NCBI GenBank assembly: GCA_046760705.1
Contig: JBHIER010000270.1
Span: forward strand, 1 to 5,141
Source: JBHIER01 sp046760705 [NCBI: bacterium]
GTDB lineage: Bacteria > JBHIER01 > G020348925
Reading direction: 5' to 3'
Length of the DNA: 5,141 nucleotides
The notes under the pieces are model-generated. The model made no database searches. It saw only the letters and a list, made by a program, of their open reading frames with translations, and was not told the origin of the DNA. Below are positions 4,549-5,141 of the stretch, one piece after another; the first letter of the stretch is position 1, and every line of letters begins with the position of its first letter. Position numbers and translations under genes: made by a program.

Positions 4549-4680
4549 ATGGGAACACAGAACACACTCTTCTTGCACGAAGAGATCATGCTCTTGGCCT
4601 TGTGGGATGAAGAAGGCACTATCGCACCGGGGACCCCAGATCGCTCGTCACGAAGGTTTTTCCATCAAACGAAAGATTAA
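4549..4680 (+). pseudogene. 5' fragment of a GOLPH3/GPP34-like gene
   Basis: The ATG has GGGAGG 8 nt upstream and opens NTLFLHEEIMLLALWDEEGT, which resembles the N-terminus of GPP34 (GOLPH3-domain) proteins. Those have a conserved L-x-EE-x-x-LLAL-x-DE-x-GT start. The family is about 220 residues and binds phosphoinositides in eukaryotes; its bacterial role is unclear. Here similarity stops after about residue 25. The frame then continues with unrelated residues (TPDRSSRRFFHQTKD) to a stop after 43 codons. The DNA after about 4625 codes for an alpha-2-macroglobulin in a different frame. The gene is therefore broken by a junction rather than by a single frameshift. The family call rests on a short segment. 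Confidence 0.55.
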
Positions 4681-5141
4681 GAACACAGAGACCAACAGAG
4701 AGATTGTAAGATACGAAGACGAGCCGCCAGGGGAGGTTGAAATCCGGGCTGGCGATGTACTGGAAGTCGAACTGGAATTTTCGGTGCCGCAGACCGGGTA
4801 TCATCTGATTATCGATGATCCCACTCCTGCCGGATTGGAAGCCATAGATGCTTCTCTGAAGACAACCTCCACCAGATATAGCTCACCTTCACAGAGCAGA
4901 GTGACCCGGGGCTATAGTACAGTATACGGCTACTGGGGCAACCCCATCAACCACACGGAACTGCGGGATGACCGGGTCGCCCTCTTCGCCGATGCTGTTC
5001 GACCGGGTATTTACAAATATACGTACCTGCTACGGGCAACCACCTCCGGCATATTCCTCTGGCCGGGAGCAAGGATATCATTGATGTATGAACCGGAGCA
5101 GTTCGGGACTTGTGCAGAAGGGTTTGTGAATGTATTAGAAT
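4607..5141 (+). pseudogene. C-terminal fragment of a bacterial alpha-2-macroglobulin (runs off right edge)
   Basis: The frame is open from a stop at 4508 to the window end. Homology begins near 4650 (EGFSIKRKI). It shows the C-terminal MG10-type region of bacterial alpha-2-macroglobulins: VEIRAGDVLEVELEFSVP, IIDDPTPAGLEAID, ELRDDRVALFADAV, PGIYKYTYLLRATTSG, and MYEPEQFG near the expected end. Whole proteins have about 1,500-2,000 residues, are exported, and are thought to trap foreign proteases in or at the periplasm. Only about 160 residues are present, with no thioester region, signal peptide or upstream domains, and no ribosome site at any start. The left end abuts the GPP34-like fragment. 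It is best read as a displaced gene end or an assembly join. Family identity is good. Confidence 0.75.

Noticed and set aside
4320-4619. Minus-strand open frame of 99 codons across the attC and hairpins
   Set aside because: It is a translation of the attC interior and a palindromic repeat (GHPRLDPGI), with no gene-like features.

Overview
The window looks like a chromosomal contig from a diderm, LPS-making bacterium. The lipid A genes lpxD and lpxC point to an outer membrane. The Por/type IX-type C-terminal sorting domain with its 'QNFPNPFNPSTTI' signature points to the Fibrobacteres-Chlorobi-Bacteroidetes (FCB) side of the tree, for example one of the uncultured candidate phyla that use this domain. 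That placement is inference. None of the three tRNA genes encodes its 3' CCA.

Left part (1-2287, all minus strand). Transcription runs right to left: a strong promoter, tRNA-Glu(UUC), a second promoter, a CAU-anticodon tRNA that is probably tRNA-Ile2, an intrinsic terminator, a promoter, lpxD (UDP-3-O-acylglucosamine N-acyltransferase), and after 53 nt lpxC (UDP-3-O-acyl-GlcNAc deacetylase), which runs off the left edge. LpxC and LpxD catalyse consecutive steps of lipid A synthesis, so this is a functional operon.

Middle (2288-3658, minus strand). A strong promoter drives tRNA-Thr(CGU). Forty nucleotides later comes a gene for a secreted protein with a signal peptide, a cohesin-like domain and a type IX sorting domain, followed by a plausible terminator. 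The intergenic stretch 2236-2621 also holds a long hairpin and a pair of imperfect inverted repeats that could bound a small non-autonomous element.

Right part (3700-5141, plus strand) is accessory DNA. A HigB-like (Gp49/RelE superfamily) toxin and a HigA-like XRE antitoxin form a toxin-first operon. Directly behind the antitoxin, overlapping its stop codon, lies a 129-bp element with the outer boxes, inner boxes and extra unpaired base expected of an integron attC site. The toxin-antitoxin pair therefore looks like an integron gene cassette, although no integrase and no second attC is visible. The toxin's 5' end is abnormal: it has no good start codon and a near-consensus promoter lies inside it.

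Beyond the attC are two tandem hairpins with a shared loop motif. Then come the first ~25 codons of a GOLPH3/GPP34-like gene, abruptly joined in another frame to the last ~160 codons of a bacterial alpha-2-macroglobulin. This junction of two unrelated gene fragments marks a rearrangement or an assembly join. The most interesting part of the window is the attC-flanked toxin-antitoxin unit and the scarred DNA beside it.
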